From NCBI RefSeq assembly GCF_010682065.1, contig NZ_JAAGWG010000001.1, positions 124,001-188,000 on the forward strand: DNA of 64,000 nucleotides. The letters run 5' to 3'. The notes beneath the pieces were generated by a model. It saw nothing but the letters and a program-made list of their open reading frames with translations, did no database searches and was not told the DNA's origin. This DNA comes from Blastococcus saxobsidens. Lineage in GTDB: Bacteria > Actinomycetota > Actinomycetes > Mycobacteriales > Geodermatophilaceae. Made by a program: the position numbers and the translations under genes. This document shows, in pieces, positions 1-10,837 of this stretch (positions within the stretch are counted from its first letter, which is position 1; every line of letters begins with the position of its first letter).

Positions 1-2285
<2,285 letters not shown>

Positions 2286-2347
2286 CGGCCGGCCGTCCCG
2301 CCCGCACGTCGACCGGCCAGCCCTGACCACCGGCCGAACTCGCGCCG

Positions 2348-2629
2348 GTGCCGACCGACGGGTTCGCGATGCCGTCGTCGATCGCGGCCCTCACCGCGGA
2401 AGCGGCGGTTCCGCTGATCCTCTACGGGGTCCGGCGGGCCGACGCCGTGGGAGGACTGGTCGTCGTCGTGCTCGGCACGGGCACCGCGATGGTCGGCGCG
2501 GCGATGGTCTACCTGGGCGCGCACTGGGTGAGCGACGTGTTCGTCGGCTGGGCGCTCGGCGCCGCCTTCGGCCTGGCGGCGTCCGCGCTGGTGCACGCCA
2601 TCCGGCTGCCCCGCCGGCAGCCCGGCTGA
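2348..2629 (+). pseudogene. PAP2-family phosphatase remnant
   Basis: A 93-residue frame from a GTG, with stop codons just upstream (TGA at 2324). It resembles only the C-terminal half of a PAP2 phosphatase: MPSSIAALTAEAA corresponds to the PSGHS-containing segment with its histidine lost, and GAHWVSDVFVGWALG matches the final GxHxxxD motif. The N-terminal membrane part and the KxxxxxxRP motif are missing, and no ribosome binding site is obvious. This looks like a decayed gene rather than a working enzyme. It could be a short membrane protein, but catalysis is unlikely. Confidence 0.5.
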
Positions 2630-2654
2630 GGCGGCTGCGCGCTGCCCTGCGGCG

Positions 2655-3059
2655 CTAGGGGTGCCGGTAGAGCGGGGTGCGGTTCCGGGCGCCGACCGGG
2701 GTCGACGGCGTCGGCCGGGCCGGGCCCCGGGACGACGCCTCGGCGGGCGGCGCCGCCGACTGCGGGCCACCGGGGCCGGCACCGGGAGCCCGCTGCCCGG
2801 AGTGCCGCCCGTGCGGGCACGTGCGGGGCGCGGCCGCCATCACGACGGCCTTCGGCAGCCGCGACCGGACGGTGCGTGCGTTGGAGGGTTCTGCGGTGGG
2901 GGCCTCCACCTCCACCTCGACCTCGACGGCCGCGGCGGGCAGGGCGTCCACGACGTGCGCCTCGCGCTCGTCGGACCGGCGGAGCCACCGGCCGGCCGCC
3001 AGCGCCACCGGCAGGACGAGCGCCACCCAGAGGAGAGCTGCCGTCGACAACCAGTCCAT
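2655..3059 (-). CDS. Hypothetical single-pass membrane protein
   Basis: A 134-residue frame starting MDWLSTAALLWVALVLPVAL, which gives one membrane helix at residues 5-23. A charged segment, a run of Val-Glu repeats and a Pro/Ala/Arg-rich tail follow. It lies downstream of the truncated sugar transferase on the same strand, so the two may be cotranscribed. No clear Shine-Dalgarno precedes the ATG, and the tail is of low complexity. I do not recognise a family; the N-terminal helix is the only convincing part. Confidence 0.4.
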   Translation of the reverse strand: MDWLSTAALLWVALVLPVALAAGRWLRRSDEREAHVVDALPAAAVEVEVEVEAPTAEPSNARTVRSRLPKAVVMAAAPRTCPHGRHSGQRAPGAGPGGPQSAAPPAEASSRGPARPTPSTPVGARNRTPLYRHP

Positions 3060-3224
3060 TGGTCGCTCGCTTCGAGGAGGGAGTGCGCTCGGCTCCGTGC
3101 GGTCCAGTCTGGGACGGGGCCGGCTCATCCGCACCTCGGTCCGGCTGTTCGGAAGGCGCCCTCGGCGCGACTCGCGAGTGCCGGACGCCCACCGTCGCGG
3201 CGCAGTGGCCCTCTGCTGCCGAAC

Positions 3225-3863
3225 TCAGCGGCGGCTGACCCGGAGGAACGGGGTCCGACCCATCGCCGCGTCGACCAGTCGGGGCAGTTCGTCGAGGGAG
3301 AACCGGCGCAGCACCTGCCCGACCGGGGTGTCCGGGGACGCCTCCCGCGCGGGCCCCGCGGTGGTGCTCGACGTGCGGAAGCGCAGGGGCGCCACTCGAC
3401 CGCCGTCCGCGTCCGTGCGGGGGTGGCGGACGAGCGCCGGGCCACGGCTGGTGAGCCTGACGGCCACGCCGATCAGCAGCAGCAGCGGAAGCAGCAGCAC
3501 GGCGACGAATGCGGCCAGCGCACGGTCGGCCGCCCGGGGGTGGTCGACCAGCGAGGCGCCGACGGTCAGGACGAGACCGGCCGCGAGGACGGGCACGGCC
3601 GCGGGAGAGCGGGTCACCGCGGCGACGGCGGCCACGGCGAGGCAGCAGTGGGCGGCGACCCGCAGAGCCGGCGCCGGACGCCGACCCAGGCCGTCGCGGA
3701 GTGCGCGGGGGCTGCCGGATCGGGCGGCGTCGGGCTGCGGGGAGAGCCGGTGGTGGGCCGAGGCGGGGCTCTGCGGTCGAGGCGGGGCCGTCGTCGCGGT
3801 ACGGGGCCCCGTGCGGGGCCGGGCGTCGGGCGCGTGACCGAGCGCCCGGTGGAGTGACCTCAT
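3225..3863 (-). CDS. Truncated polyprenyl-phosphate sugar transferase paralogue
   Basis: A 212-residue protein related to the C-terminal domain of bacterial sugar transferases. A hydrophobic hairpin (about residues 85-150) is followed by RLTSRGPALVRH and LRRFSLDELPRL, which match the same segments of the full-length enzyme at 7933-9513 (LRATSLDELPQL). The protein ends where the family has DMSLVGPRP and the last 60-70 conserved residues, and the KFRSx region is degenerate. Catalysis is therefore doubtful. The ATG at 3863 has GAGGA about 8 bases upstream; a longer frame reaches 3983. It follows the Pro-rich secreted protein at 4008-5498, the same arrangement as 9671-10837 with 7933-9513. Confidence 0.6.
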   Translation of the reverse strand: MRSLHRALGHAPDARPRTGPRTATTAPPRPQSPASAHHRLSPQPDAARSGSPRALRDGLGRRPAPALRVAAHCCLAVAAVAAVTRSPAAVPVLAAGLVLTVGASLVDHPRAADRALAAFVAVLLLPLLLLIGVAVRLTSRGPALVRHPRTDADGGRVAPLRFRTSSTTAGPAREASPDTPVGQVLRRFSLDELPRLVDAAMGRTPFLRVSRR

Positions 3864-4007
3864 CGGGGACGTCCTCACGGGAGTACGCGATGTGCACGAA
3901 GGGGAGCGGGCCCGGACGTGGAGTACGTCCCGGGAGATGGAGCCGGCGTCTGGACGACCGGCGGCGGAGGGAGTGGCGGGCACAGCCCAGCCGGGAGCTC
4001 CCGCGGT

Positions 4008-5498
4008 CTAGTCGGGGCGGGCGCCAGGTGCGTGGGCGCCGCCCAGTGCGTGGTCGTCGATGAGCGCGCACATGCGAGCCGAGATCGAGCTCAACGCTGC
4101 GGTCAGCGAATGGTTGAGGACGGCGAGATCGGCGGCGTTCCCCCCGCCGTGGCCGGTGCTGCCGCCCGCCGACGTCTGGCAGCCGAGGCCGGCCGAGGTC
4201 GACGCCGGGGCCGGCGGCGGCACAGCGGGGGGCGCCGGCGGCGCCTGCTCGGCCGGCGGTGGCGACACGGGACGAGGGGGCGCGGCTGCCGGAACGGACT
4301 CCGCGACGATGCCCGGCGTGGTGCTCGTGGTGGCCGCGGCCACCACCGGACCACCGCTCCTGCCGTCCCACGAGGTGGTCTGCACACGGCGCACGGTGAC
4401 GGGCTGGGGGCACTCCGGACCCGTGCCGGCTGACGTCCGGCGGTCGGTCGTCGAGTCCTGCGCCGCCCTCGCCGCCTTCGGCGCCGCGGTGGACGAGGAG
4501 AGGGGGGCGTCCGCCGCCACCGCGGAGGCCGCCGGCACCTCGGCGGCGGCCGGCGTGCCGGCCGGCGGCGCCGGAACGGCGGCGGCCGGCGCCAGGGGTT
4601 CGGCGACGGTGAGCCCTGCGGGTGCCGGGGCGGGCGCCGGCGCGCTGCCGGTCGCCGGATCGGCCGGGAGGCCGGTCGCGGGATCCACGGCCGGAGCGGC
4701 CGGAGCGGCCGGAGCGGCCGGAGCGGCCGGAGCGGCCGGAGCGGCCGGAGCGGCAGGAGCGGCAGGAGCGGCCGGATCGCCCGCGGTCCCGGTGACCGGC
4801 GGGATGTCCTCGACCGTGCCGGGGTCGGTGGACGTCGATCCGGCCGTCGCCGGCGGGACGTGGCCCGAGGGTGCGGCCGGCTCGGCGCCCTCATCCGGAG
4901 CCCGAGGGGCTGCGTGCGCACCGCCGGAGGACGCCGTTGGCCGGCCCGCGGCGTTGCCGTCGGCGGCCGGGCCCGTCGTGGGCTCGGGCTCGGGCTCGGG
5001 CTCGGGCGCGGGCGCGGGCGCGGGCTCGGGCGTGGGCTCCGGCGCAGGCTGCGGCGCAGGCTGCGGCGCAGGCTGCGGCGTGGGCCCCGAGTCGTCGTCG
5101 TCACCGGTCGGGGGCGGAGCGGCCTTCGGAGCGGGGGATGCCGCCCGGTCGTCTCTCGCCGGCGGGGGCTGGTCTCCGGTGTCGGCAGCGGTCGCAGGCG
5201 CCTGAGCAGCGGGGGGCGGCTCGGTCGCCGGTGTCGCCCGGGGCCGGCCGCCACCGGGTCCGTCCTGGTCCGGTCCGCCGCGATCCGTGTGCGGCGGCGC
5301 GGACGCCGACGCCGACCGGTTCGACGGCCCGTTCCCGTCCGCGCGCGCGGACGGAGCCGTCGCGATCAGGAGCACGGCCGCCCCGAGGGCGAGCAGCAGG
5401 ATCACGAAGGCGGTGCGGATCACCGGGGCGGCGAGGTGGCGGTTCCCGTCCGGGGTCAGCGCGCGGTCGGCCGACCACGTACCGCTGCCGCCGATCAC
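4008..5498 (-). CDS. Pro/Ala-rich secreted protein, copy 1
   Basis: A 496-residue protein of unknown function. An N-terminal hydrophobic helix (about residues 29-48, ending in a plausible ARA-D signal cleavage site) is followed by some 350 residues of Pro/Ala/Glu/Gln-rich sequence, including APA and PEPE repeats. Isolated cysteines come late, and a compact C-terminal segment of about 45 residues begins GHGGG and ends GARPD. Its paralogue at 9671-10837 has the same layout and ends GSRPD. The GTG at 5498 is preceded by AAGGGGGG at good spacing. It sits upstream of a truncated sugar transferase. A role in exporting or anchoring the polysaccharide is inference only. Confidence 0.7.
   Translation of the reverse strand: MIGGSGTWSADRALTPDGNRHLAAPVIRTAFVILLLALGAAVLLIATAPSARADGNGPSNRSASASAPPHTDRGGPDQDGPGGGRPRATPATEPPPAAQAPATAADTGDQPPPARDDRAASPAPKAAPPPTGDDDDSGPTPQPAPQPAPQPAPEPTPEPAPAPAPEPEPEPEPTTGPAADGNAAGRPTASSGGAHAAPRAPDEGAEPAAPSGHVPPATAGSTSTDPGTVEDIPPVTGTAGDPAAPAAPAAPAAPAAPAAPAAPAAPAAPAVDPATGLPADPATGSAPAPAPAPAGLTVAEPLAPAAAVPAPPAGTPAAAEVPAASAVAADAPLSSSTAAPKAARAAQDSTTDRRTSAGTGPECPQPVTVRRVQTTSWDGRSGGPVVAAATTSTTPGIVAESVPAAAPPRPVSPPPAEQAPPAPPAVPPPAPASTSAGLGCQTSAGGSTGHGGGNAADLAVLNHSLTAALSSISARMCALIDDHALGGAHAPGARPD
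4691..4771. repeat. 9-bp tandem repeat inside the Pro/Ala-rich gene
   Basis: Nine consecutive copies of CCGGAGCGG (the last two with A for the second C), read on the minus strand as an Ala-Ala-Pro run. Shorter runs coding Pro-Glu (about 4980-5035) and Gln-Pro-Ala-Pro (about 5040-5080) follow. Such runs are prone to slippage, so copy number may vary between strains. Confidence 0.85.
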
Positions 5499-5727
5499 GG
5501 GCACCCCCCTTCGAAGGCGCGATGCTTCCGTCACCCCGAGTCGCATCGGGAACCCTCCGCTCGACGCGCCCGGTGGGCAACAGCAGCGCGCGCGGCGCGG
5601 TCCGGTTCCGGCACGCTGTCACCATGGGTGAGCGGATCGCCTACGGTCGGTCGTGAGTGGCGGTCCTGATCGGCCCACCGCGCAGTGCCGCCCAAAACTC
5701 CGGGCACACCATCGGAGGAGAACGGTC

Positions 5728-6630
5728 ATGTTCCCGGCCGGACCTGCCGATGACTTCTCCGTGTGGTGGCTCTGGGTCGTGGGTGGACTGGTCGTGTGGT
5801 TCGTCCTCGCCTTCGCAGTGGCGGTCGTCATCGGCCGGGGCATCCGCACCGCTGACCTCCGCACCCCCGACTCGACGGGCCTGCTGACCACCGAGGACCT
5901 CGCCCGGCAGCCCGCCGCCGCGCGCGTCCGACGTCGGGCCGTGCCGCTGCCCCCGATCGGCATCGCGCTCGCCGCCCTCGCCGTCGGCCTCATGACCGTC
6001 GGCTACGGCTTCCGGCTCTCCGGCACCACCGGGCCGCTGGCCCAGGCGCTGTCCATGGACGCCCCCTACTCGCTGCCCCGCCTCTACGTGGCCGCCCTCT
6101 TCGGCGCCGCGGCCCTCACCGCCGTCGCCGGTGCCGGTACCACCCGCCGCACCTGGTGGCTGGCCGTCGGCGTCGTGGCCGCGGGCATCGCTCTGGTGAA
6201 GGCCGGCAGCACCGTGCACGTCGACGGCATGACCGCGCTCAGCTCGGCGGTCGGCTCGCAGGGTGCGGTGCTGGTCAGCGCCGCCGCGGCGTCCGTCGTC
6301 GTCGCCGCCCTCTTCTTCCTGAGCCGCACCGAGCGCCGTGACCGGCGGCGCGTGCTCGGTGCCCTCACCGGCTACGCCGTGGCCTCCGTCGGGCTCTCCG
6401 CGCTCAGCACCGTCGCCCCCGGCAGCTGGGCGGTGACCGCCACCTACCTCGAGGAGTCGGGCGAGGCGCTGGCCGGCGTCGCGTTCCTCGTGGCCGTGCT
6501 GGTCGGTGTCGCCCCGCGGCTGGTGCTCCCGGCCGATTGGGCGCTGCGGCGGACCGCCGACGCCGAGACCCTCGACGTCCGCGAGGTCCTGCCGGGCCGA
6601 CCGACCACCGGGGACGCGTTCCGCGGCTGA
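5728..6630 (+). CDS. Multi-pass membrane protein, unknown function
   Basis: A 300-residue protein with about seven predicted hydrophobic helices. The first (residues 11-33) is rich in Trp and Val, then a soluble loop (about 34-68) precedes six more helices, and a short charged C-terminal tail ends the protein. The ATG at 5728 has a strong GGAGGAG upstream, which rejects the longer frame from 5653. No catalytic motif or known family is recognised. It is monocistronic between genes on the other strand, and being inside the polysaccharide locus does not prove a role there. Confidence 0.8.
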   Translation: MFPAGPADDFSVWWLWVVGGLVVWFVLAFAVAVVIGRGIRTADLRTPDSTGLLTTEDLARQPAAARVRRRAVPLPPIGIALAALAVGLMTVGYGFRLSGTTGPLAQALSMDAPYSLPRLYVAALFGAAALTAVAGAGTTRRTWWLAVGVVAAGIALVKAGSTVHVDGMTALSSAVGSQGAVLVSAAAASVVVAALFFLSRTERRDRRRVLGALTGYAVASVGLSALSTVAPGSWAVTATYLEESGEALAGVAFLVAVLVGVAPRLVLPADWALRRTADAETLDVREVLPGRPTTGDAFRG

Positions 6631-6687
6631 CCGTCGCCGGGGCCTGCGGCCTCCCGGAGGCGGCCGACCGGGCCGCGCCCGGACCAG

Positions 6688-7551
6688 TCAGTCCCGGCCG
6701 CTCATCCGGTAGTACTTGTGCGGATCGCGACGGCGGAGGACGCCCGCGACGCCGGGGAGCAGGCTCAACCGGGAGGGGACCTCCACCACGGGGATCCCGT
6801 TGAGCTCCTTGCTGCGGCTCAGGCCCTGGTTCTCCCGGGCGTGCAGCCCGTCGACGATCTCGGTGATCGTCCCGGTCCGCCGGCAGGCATGGACGAACTC
6901 GTAGAACAACCCCGCGCTGATGTTGCTCTGCAGGGCCCACGTCGCCACGACGCCCTCAGCCGCGTAGGCGGTGCCGTCCACGGCGTACCCGGTGAGGTAG
7001 CCACCGAGCCGTCCGTCGACGATCCCGGCCAGGACGATGCCGCCCGGCCGGTCGAAGCTGCCCAGTCCGGCGATGTACTCCTCGCGGCTTCCCGGCAGCC
7101 TGCCGTAGCCGGTGCGCTCGTGGGCCGACAGCGCGACGTCGTAACCCTGCTCCCGCAGCAGCGCCGGCCCCGTGAGCTGCACCATCCGGGCACGTTGCCG
7201 GGCCCGCCGCAGGGTGTTCCGGCGCCCCTTGGGCAGCCGCTCCTCGTCGAAGCTGCTGAGGTCGGTGACCAGGTGCACCGGCATCCTCGCGTCGGCGCGG
7301 TGCGCGTCCGTCTCGTCGAGCCGGGCCTGGAAGCCCCAGCAGGCGAGGGCCGGACGGGTCGCCTCCCGGGCGGACAGCCGCGCCATGAGGTGCACGGGCC
7401 GGTAGTAACCGGGAAGGACCTGGTACCAGAAGCGCCCTCGGTGCTGGACCACTCGCCGGCCCTGGGATGCCAGGTGCTGGGCCGTCTGGGCCTCGCTCGC
7501 CACCGGCACCGTCGCCTCGGCGACGTCGCGCACCTCCGCCGGGTCGCCCAC
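6688..7551 (-). CDS. GNAT/FemAB-like acyltransferase
   Basis: A 287-residue protein with the layout of GNAT-fold acyltransferases found in polysaccharide clusters. A central region with LPKGRRNTLRRARQRA is followed by beta-strand-rich GIVLAGIVDGRLGGYLTGY and a helix segment binding near LFYEFVHACRR. The GTG start at 7551 is preceded by GGAGGGAG. Family members transfer acyl or aminoacyl groups; the substrate here is unknown. It lies downstream of the initiating sugar transferase on the same strand, separated by a 55-residue gene. It is one of three such proteins in this locus. The fold assignment is moderately sure, the function is inferred. Confidence 0.65.
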   Translation of the reverse strand: MGDPAEVRDVAEATVPVASEAQTAQHLASQGRRVVQHRGRFWYQVLPGYYRPVHLMARLSAREATRPALACWGFQARLDETDAHRADARMPVHLVTDLSSFDEERLPKGRRNTLRRARQRARMVQLTGPALLREQGYDVALSAHERTGYGRLPGSREEYIAGLGSFDRPGGIVLAGIVDGRLGGYLTGYAVDGTAYAAEGVVATWALQSNISAGLFYEFVHACRRTGTITEIVDGLHARENQGLSRSKELNGIPVVEVPSRLSLLPGVAGVLRRRDPHKYYRMSGRD

Positions 7552-7701
7552 GCGCCACTCCCTCCAGCCGGAACCCCCGCCACGATGGCATCCCGGTGGC
7601 CCGCGCGGGGCGGTCGGCGTCGCGCCGACGACGGGTGTGCCGGGCGCCGGCCGCCGTGCGGGGTGATCCGCAGGCCCGGCCCGGCTGACCTCCGGCAGGG
7701 G

Positions 7702-7869
7702 TCAGATGCTGGGGCGCACCACGCCGCACCGGCAGGAGTACATGCTCGACCCGCTGAACGGGTCGGCCCCGCTGTAGCGGAACCAGTGCACGTGCCGGAC
7801 GGCGGTGGAGCGGAGCCGCTGCTGGCGGTCCGCTGTCGTGGCCGGAGCTACCCCCGAGGGCGTGTGCAT
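7702..7869 (-). CDS. Small 55-residue protein with CxCG motif
   Basis: A short frame on the minus strand starting at ATG 7869. The N-terminal 20 residues are polar, and the C-terminal half reads WFRYSGADPFSGSSMYSC then RCGVVRPSI, a composition unlike random high-GC frames (Trp, Tyr, Phe, Met and a CRC-G pair). The CxCG could bind a metal or form a disulfide. No strong ribosome binding site is seen. The gene fills the space between the acyltransferase and the sugar transferase on the same strand. I do not know a characterised family. Confidence 0.5.
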   Translation of the reverse strand: MHTPSGVAPATTADRQQRLRSTAVRHVHWFRYSGADPFSGSSMYSCRCGVVRPSI

Positions 7870-7932
7870 GCCCGGCAGTGTGCCATCGCCGATGGGTGGT
7901 GCGGCAGGGGATACCTGATGTTCTGCCGACGT

Positions 7933-9513
7933 TCAGCGTCCGGCGCCGCGCAGCACCGAGCTGAACGTGCGCAGGATGATCTTGACGTCCAGCCAGAGCG
8001 ACCAGTTCTCGATGTAGTAGTTGTCGAAGCGGGCCCGGTCGGGGATGGACGTGTCGCCGCGCAGGCCGTGGATCTGCGCCCAGCCGGTGAGGCCCGAGGG
8101 CACCCGGTGACGGGCCTCGTAGCTCGGGTAGAGGCTGCGGAACTGGCTCACGAAGTGCGGCCGCTCCGGGCGCGGGCCCACCAGGCTCATGTCCCCGCGC
8201 AGGATGTTGAACAGCTGCGGCAGCTCGTCCAGCGACGTCGCCCGCAGGAACCTGCCCACGCGGGTGAGCCGGGGGTCGTCGCCGATGTTCCACGTCGTGG
8301 CCGACTCCGCCGCGGTGGCCGGCCGCAGTGAGCGAAACTTCAGCACGCGGAACCGGTGCCCGTCCACGCCCACCCGCTCCTGGCCGAACAGGATGCCGGG
8401 GCCGCTGTCCAGGCGGACGGCGAGCGCGATGACCAGCAGCACCGGCAGGATCGCCACGACCGCCAGACCCGAGAACAGCACGTCCACCAGCCGCTTCACC
8501 CGCCAGGCGCGCGTCCGGTACGTGGCCCGGCGCAGCCGCACGAGGGGGAAGCCCCACGCGGTGTCCATCGAGGCCTCGACCTGGTGCAGCTCGAACAGCC
8601 GGGGGACGACGAAGAGCTCGCAGCTGAAGCGGTCGCAGGTGCGGATCAGGCTGACCATCTCCGACTCCTTCATCGAGGAGAAGGCCACCACCACCGTGCT
8701 CACCCCGCCCCGCTCAAGCATGCGCGGGAGCACGTCGGGGCCGCCCAGCACCGGCAGCTCCCGGGGGCCGTCGAGGTCCGGCGGGTCGTCGTCGAGGAAG
8801 CCGATCGGGCGCAGGCCGTACTCCGGGTGCGCACGCAGGACGTCGGCCACCTGGACCCCCACCCGGCCGGCGCCGATCACCAGCGTCCGGTATGCCACCA
8901 GTCCGCCCGCCCGCAGGCGCCGGACGACGGCGTAGCCGATGCCGCGCAGCACCACGAGCGCGACCCAGGTGGCGAGGGCGCCCCACAGGAACCGCCACTC
9001 CACCGGCGAGGAGAGGTCGGACACCGACGACCACGACATGTGGACGACGACGGCGAGCGCGGCCGCGACGAGGGAGCGGGCGGTCAGGGACGGGAGGTCG
9101 TCGAGCACCGAGGGTGACAGGCGGGACCGGTAGAGACCACCGAGGAGGAGCAGCACGAGGAGGGTGCCGGCGAACACGAGGCCCGACCGCGCCGGGACCG
9201 GCTGGCCGAGCTGTGCGCTGGCCACGGCTGCGGCGCCGAGGCCGAGTGCGAGGGCGGCGAGGTCCAGGGAGAGGCAGAAGGTGCGCAGGCCGAGTCGGGC
9301 CAACCGACGCCAGCCCGCTCGGGCGCGGACGGCCTCGAGCGGTGGGAGCGCGACCAGCGTCCGCGGTCGTCGACCGGCGTCGGGCGAGGGCGGGACGGCG
9401 CGATCCGGGCCGCCCTCGGGAGTGCCCGACGGCGCATCGCGCCGTGGGGCGGGGCCGAGGACGGGCCTGCCCGTGTCGGGGGCCGCTCGATCGAGGTGGG
9501 TGTGCTGCCGCAT
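7933..9513 (-). CDS. Initiating polyprenyl-phosphate sugar-1-phosphate transferase
   Basis: Starts assembly of the polysaccharide repeat by moving a sugar-1-phosphate from a nucleotide sugar to undecaprenyl phosphate at the inner face of the membrane. The 526-residue protein has four N-terminal membrane helices (about residues 85-215), a Rossmann-like middle domain (about 225-310, VIGAGRVGVQVADVL) and the C-terminal bacterial sugar transferase domain. That domain contains a membrane hairpin, GQERVGVDGHRFRVLKFRS, LRATSLDELPQL and DMSLVGPRPE. This is the WbaP/WcaJ architecture. AAGGA lies 9 bases before the ATG at 9513. It probably forms a transcription unit with the secreted protein at 9671-10837. 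Sugar specificity cannot be read from the sequence. Confidence 0.93.
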   Translation of the reverse strand: MRQHTHLDRAAPDTGRPVLGPAPRRDAPSGTPEGGPDRAVPPSPDAGRRPRTLVALPPLEAVRARAGWRRLARLGLRTFCLSLDLAALALGLGAAAVASAQLGQPVPARSGLVFAGTLLVLLLLGGLYRSRLSPSVLDDLPSLTARSLVAAALAVVVHMSWSSVSDLSSPVEWRFLWGALATWVALVVLRGIGYAVVRRLRAGGLVAYRTLVIGAGRVGVQVADVLRAHPEYGLRPIGFLDDDPPDLDGPRELPVLGGPDVLPRMLERGGVSTVVVAFSSMKESEMVSLIRTCDRFSCELFVVPRLFELHQVEASMDTAWGFPLVRLRRATYRTRAWRVKRLVDVLFSGLAVVAILPVLLVIALAVRLDSGPGILFGQERVGVDGHRFRVLKFRSLRPATAAESATTWNIGDDPRLTRVGRFLRATSLDELPQLFNILRGDMSLVGPRPERPHFVSQFRSLYPSYEARHRVPSGLTGWAQIHGLRGDTSIPDRARFDNYYIENWSLWLDVKIILRTFSSVLRGAGR

Positions 9514-9670
9514 GGTGACCAGTCCTTGGGCATGCGCGCCGCTGGGCGCTCGGTGCGAGATGCGGAGCCGGACGGAACAGGTCCGGCGGTGGGGACGGCG
9601 GAGCCGTGCCCGTGCGTGCTGACGGGACGTGGCGGCGACGGGGCGGCCACGGTGGATTCGGTCCGCCGGA

Positions 9671-10837
9671 TCAGTCGGGGCGGCTGCCCGGCTGGGAGGT
9701 GCCGTCGAGGACCAGGGCGCCGCAGTGCAAGGCGAAGCTCGTCGGGGACTGCGCCACCGCGGTGCTCAGCGCCTCGCTGAGGACGGCGAACTGCAGGTCG
9801 TGACCTTCGCCGTGCCCGCCGGAGCCGGACGAGGTGGGCCCGGCGGCGGTCGCAGCGCTGCCCCCGCCGGTCGGCACCGTCGGGGCCGGCGCCAGGGGCG
9901 GGGGTGGTGCTTCGACGGGCGCCAGCGGTTCGGGGGCCCGGACCTGCGGCGTCGGCTGGGCGGTCGTGGGGGCGACCGCCGGGACGGGCGCGCTCGCCGT
10001 GACGTGGGCCGGGGCGGCGACCGGCGGCTCGGGGGCCGCGGTGGCCGCGGGGGCCTCGGTCCCTCTGGCCACGGGGACGATCGGCTTCGTGGCACCGGAA
10101 TGGGTGATGGCCGGGGTGTCGGGGCCGGTCACGTCAACCGGCGTGGCCGGGCAGTACTCGGCCGACGCGGCCGTGGTGGGAGCGGCCGGCCCCGTGGCCG
10201 TCCCTGGCTGCTCGGCGGGGAGCGTCGCGCCCGTCGGCGCGTTCGTCCCGCTGCCGGGGAGCCCGTCGACCGGCGCGCCCGTGCCGGGTGGGGATCCGGG
10301 CTCCGGCGTGCCCCTGGGGCCCGACGTGCCGGGTCCGCCTGGTCCGCCGGCGCCGCCCGGCTGGCCGGCCAGGTCCGGCGCTGCGGGTGTGCCCGACGGC
10401 GGGGACGGGTCCGCGGGAGGTGTGACGCCGGCAGGAGGACCCGCGGGATGGGGCGTGCTCGGGACGTCGATGGGCTGCGTGACCGGCGGGGGCGGGTCGT
10501 CGGCGGGCGGCGCAGCCGGAGGAGCCTGCGGCGCCGTGTCGGCCCGGGAACCCTGGGGCGGCGCGTCGGAAGGCGGGCCGGAAGCCGCCGGGGCGGGTCC
10601 GCGACTCTGCGACGCGGTCGCGGGGGCCCGGTCGGCAGCCGCGGCGGGCGCACCACGCGAGTCGCCGGCAGGCGCGGCTGCTTGCGCGCCACTGGGGATG
10701 GCCGTGAGCAGAAGGAGGAAGCCGCCCAGCAGCAGCCCGCCGATCAGCAGTCGGAGGCGCCAGGACGCTCCGGCAGCCGGAGGGGGCATCGACCGTGCGA
10801 CGGCGTCGGCCACCGGTGTGACTACGTCACCGGTCAC
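9671..10837 (-). CDS. Pro/Ala-rich secreted protein, copy 2
   Basis: A 388-residue paralogue of the protein at 4008-5498. A hydrophobic helix at about residues 32-50 ends in a possible AQA-A cleavage site. A Pro/Ala/Gly/Thr-rich linker of about 290 residues leads to a C-terminal segment with GHGEG, an amphipathic stretch AVLSEALSTAV, one cysteine and the ending PGSRPD. The GTG at 10837 (VTGDVV) matches the start of the first copy (VIGGSG) and has GAGGGGG upstream. It lies directly upstream of the intact sugar transferase. The function is unknown; secretion is likely, and a part in export or wall association of the polysaccharide is a guess from context. Confidence 0.7.
   Translation of the reverse strand: MTGDVVTPVADAVARSMPPPAAGASWRLRLLIGGLLLGGFLLLLTAIPSGAQAAAPAGDSRGAPAAAADRAPATASQSRGPAPAASGPPSDAPPQGSRADTAPQAPPAAPPADDPPPPVTQPIDVPSTPHPAGPPAGVTPPADPSPPSGTPAAPDLAGQPGGAGGPGGPGTSGPRGTPEPGSPPGTGAPVDGLPGSGTNAPTGATLPAEQPGTATGPAAPTTAASAEYCPATPVDVTGPDTPAITHSGATKPIVPVARGTEAPAATAAPEPPVAAPAHVTASAPVPAVAPTTAQPTPQVRAPEPLAPVEAPPPPLAPAPTVPTGGGSAATAAGPTSSGSGGHGEGHDLQFAVLSEALSTAVAQSPTSFALHCGALVLDGTSQPGSRPD

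Noticed and set aside
4691-4771. Regular short repeats resembling a CRISPR array
   Set aside because: Units are 9 bp with no spacers and lie within a coding sequence as an Ala-Ala-Pro run.
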